Assembly (NCBI RefSeq): GCF_003574315.2
Contig: NZ_AP025739.1
Span: 4,216,001 to 4,280,000 of the forward strand
Source of the DNA: Capsulimonas corticalis
GTDB lineage: Bacteria; Armatimonadota; Armatimonadia; Armatimonadales; Capsulimonadaceae
DNA length: 64,000 nucleotides
Direction: 5' to 3'
The position numbers were made by a program, and so were the translations under genes. This document shows positions 63,107 to 64,000 of this stretch, one piece after another (positions within the stretch are counted from its first letter, which is position 1; every line of letters starts with the position of its first letter). Under the pieces are notes generated by a model. It ran no database searches. It was not told the DNA's origin and saw only the letters and a program-made list of their open reading frames with translations.

Positions 63107-63150
63107 AGCTATTTCTTCGGACCTGATCCATCAGGTCCGAAGAAATAGCT
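63107..63150 (-). terminator. Perfect 20-bp hairpin downstream of the STAS gene
   Basis: The arms at 63107-63126 and 63131-63150 are exact complements with a 4-nt loop TCCA. On the minus strand it follows the STAS stop by about 30 nt and is followed by ACTTTTG. Its length exceeds what a simple terminator needs. Confidence 0.65.
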
Positions 63151-63180
63151 TTCGTGTGCTGCATCGTCTCCTACCCAACA

Positions 63181-63594
63181 TCATTGACTAAAATCATAAA
63201 CTAGCGCTGTCTTGGATATAGCCTCTGTATTTGTGGCGAAAACCTCGAAGATTCGTGTAAGGCTGGTAAGCTCAAGGATACGCAGGACACTCGGCGTGGG
63301 ACTGACCAAAATGAGGTTCCCGTTCATCTCCTGCATCCGCTTCAAGCTGCTGACCAGCACTCCCAGCGAACTGCTATCTAGGTATTTGACCAGGGAAAGG
63401 TTAATGATCAGGTTCTTGACGCCAGCGCCGAGAAGACGATCGATCTCCACTTTCAGGTCGGGAGAGGTAGTAAGGTCGAGGTCGCCGTCGATCTCGAAGA
63501 TTCGGGTGAATCTATTGGGAGCGAGCGTATTAATAGTCAAAATAACGGAACTCTTTCTCTTTACAACTTGTCTATTTTGCGGCGATGTCCCCAT
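63181..63594 (-). CDS. STAS-domain anti-anti-sigma factor (RsbV/SpoIIAA-like)
   Basis: The 137-residue protein is a single STAS domain: RIFEIDGDLDLTTSPDLKVE, NLIINLSLVKYLDSSSLGVL and GNLILVSPTPSVLRILELTS. In SpoIIAA/RsbV the first serine after the aspartate of D-S-S-G-L is phosphorylated by the RsbW-type kinase; here that is S74 in LDSSSLG. It is the substrate expected for the several RsbW-like kinases and SpoIIE phosphatases in this window and so completes the partner switch. It starts 3 nt after the stop of the upstream membrane/zinc-ribbon gene, so the two are co-transcribed, and ends before a strong hairpin. Confidence 0.9.
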   Translation of the reverse strand: MGTSPQNRQVVKRKSSVILTINTLAPNRFTRIFEIDGDLDLTTSPDLKVEIDRLLGAGVKNLIINLSLVKYLDSSSLGVLVSSLKRMQEMNGNLILVSPTPSVLRILELTSLTRIFEVFATNTEAISKTALVYDFSQ

Positions 63595-63597
63595 CCT

Positions 63598-64000
63598 CTA
63601 TTTTGGGGCGATGCATCCATCCTCAAACACCAGATCCGCGAGGCATCTTGGGCACTCCACATCCTTTGGGTTTTTGGTAGCGTTAATATAGATCATTCTC
63701 TGACATATCGGACAGTTTCCGTGGTGCAGGCCGGAGAGTTTGACTTTCTCGCTATTGAGCATCTCAGCGCTCACAGAGCCTGAGAAGGCCAGTACAATTT
63801 CGCCAATGATGTATAGGCTCAGCGCCGCCGCGACGACGAGCAGCCAGACACCTACTGCCTTTATCGGTGGTGCTAGGAACAGGCATATGAGACCTATGAT
63901 GGCCAGCACTAGCAGAGCGCCCTGAGCGCCCTGCGCTTCGAAGCTGCCAAGGCTAGCGCCTTTGCGCAGCGCACGCCGCGCTAGAAGCTCGATTTCAGCG
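63598..64000 (-). CDS. Membrane protein with C-terminal zinc ribbon, cut by right window edge
   Basis: The frame is open to base 64000 (AEIELLARRALRKGASLGSF...), so the start may lie outside; GTG 63909 is an internal candidate giving 103 residues. Two hydrophobic helices (LAIIGLICLFLA and VWLLVVAAALSLYIIGEIVL) are followed by a zinc ribbon, CPIC...CPRC, with 21 residues between the pairs. The stop lies 3 nt before the STAS gene, suggesting coupled expression. A membrane sensor or anchor for the STAS protein is possible; no family was recognised. Confidence 0.65.
   Translation of the reverse strand, partial: AEIELLARRALRKGASLGSFEAQGAQGALLVLAIIGLICLFLAPPIKAVGVWLLVVAAALSLYIIGEIVLAFSGSVSAEMLNSEKVKLSGLHHGNCPICQRMIYINATKNPKDVECPRCLADLVFEDGCIAPK

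Overview
This window reads as chromosomal DNA from a free-living, signalling-rich bacterium with moderately high G+C. It contains very large STAND NTPase/WD40 proteins, class III cyclase, TIR and AAA-like fusions, DUF2382 stress proteins, LOV photoreceptors and many RsbU/RsbW-like regulators. This mix resembles what is known from Armatimonadota, Cyanobacteria, Planctomycetes and similar complex environmental bacteria. The phylum is an inference; no rRNA or marker gene is in view and I found no tRNA.

Region 1 (1-5751, plus strand) is the 3' part of a type III CRISPR effector operon, closest to subtype III-D. It holds the end of a RAMP gene cut by the window edge, a tandem Cas7-Cas7 fusion, Csx19 (TIGR03984-like), a TIGR03986-like RAMP with an OB/S1-like tail, and Cas6. 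No Cas10, adaptation gene or repeat array is in the window. Region 2 (5763-12034) has an unknown convergent gene and then a Trypco1 gene followed by a trypsin-STAND-WD40 giant, an architecture known from bacterial conflict systems. Region 3 (12064-13595) is a transposase remnant and a complete IS3-family element.

Region 4 (14280-25612, minus strand, visibly G+C rich) is the most unusual locus: two near-identical AAA-like STAND modules carrying different WD40 sensors (one with an extra C-terminal beta domain), followed by a single protein that fuses a class III nucleotide cyclase, a TIR domain and the same kind of AAA-like NTPase, followed by a small unknown gene. This could be a self-contained sense, signal and kill or dormancy system.

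Region 5 (26196-31053, minus strand) is a stress-protein cluster: four DUF2382 proteins, a membrane-anchored protein and an MscS-like membrane protein. Two transcription units are preceded by the same composite element, a hairpin 16 nt upstream of a SigB-type promoter (GTTTGC-N14-GGGTA).

Region 6 (31317-58775) is a dense partner-switching and second-messenger cluster: a REC-LOV-HATPase protein, three PAS-GAF-HATPase (RsbW-like) paralogues (one frameshifted), four SpoIIE-type phosphatases (RsbU-like), single PAS proteins, a CheB methylesterase domain, two GGDEF-HD-GYP proteins, a hybrid histidine kinase, a second IS3-family element and a decayed HD-GYP tail. A STAS (RsbV-like) protein at 63181-63594 completes the RsbU/V/W set. 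The SigB-like promoters in region 5 are plausible outputs of this network, although no sigma factor gene is visible.

Region 7 (58776-64000) is a loosely packed tail with small unknown genes, decayed reading frames, a VOC protein, a GNAT acetyltransferase, the STAS protein and a membrane/zinc-ribbon protein cut by the right edge.
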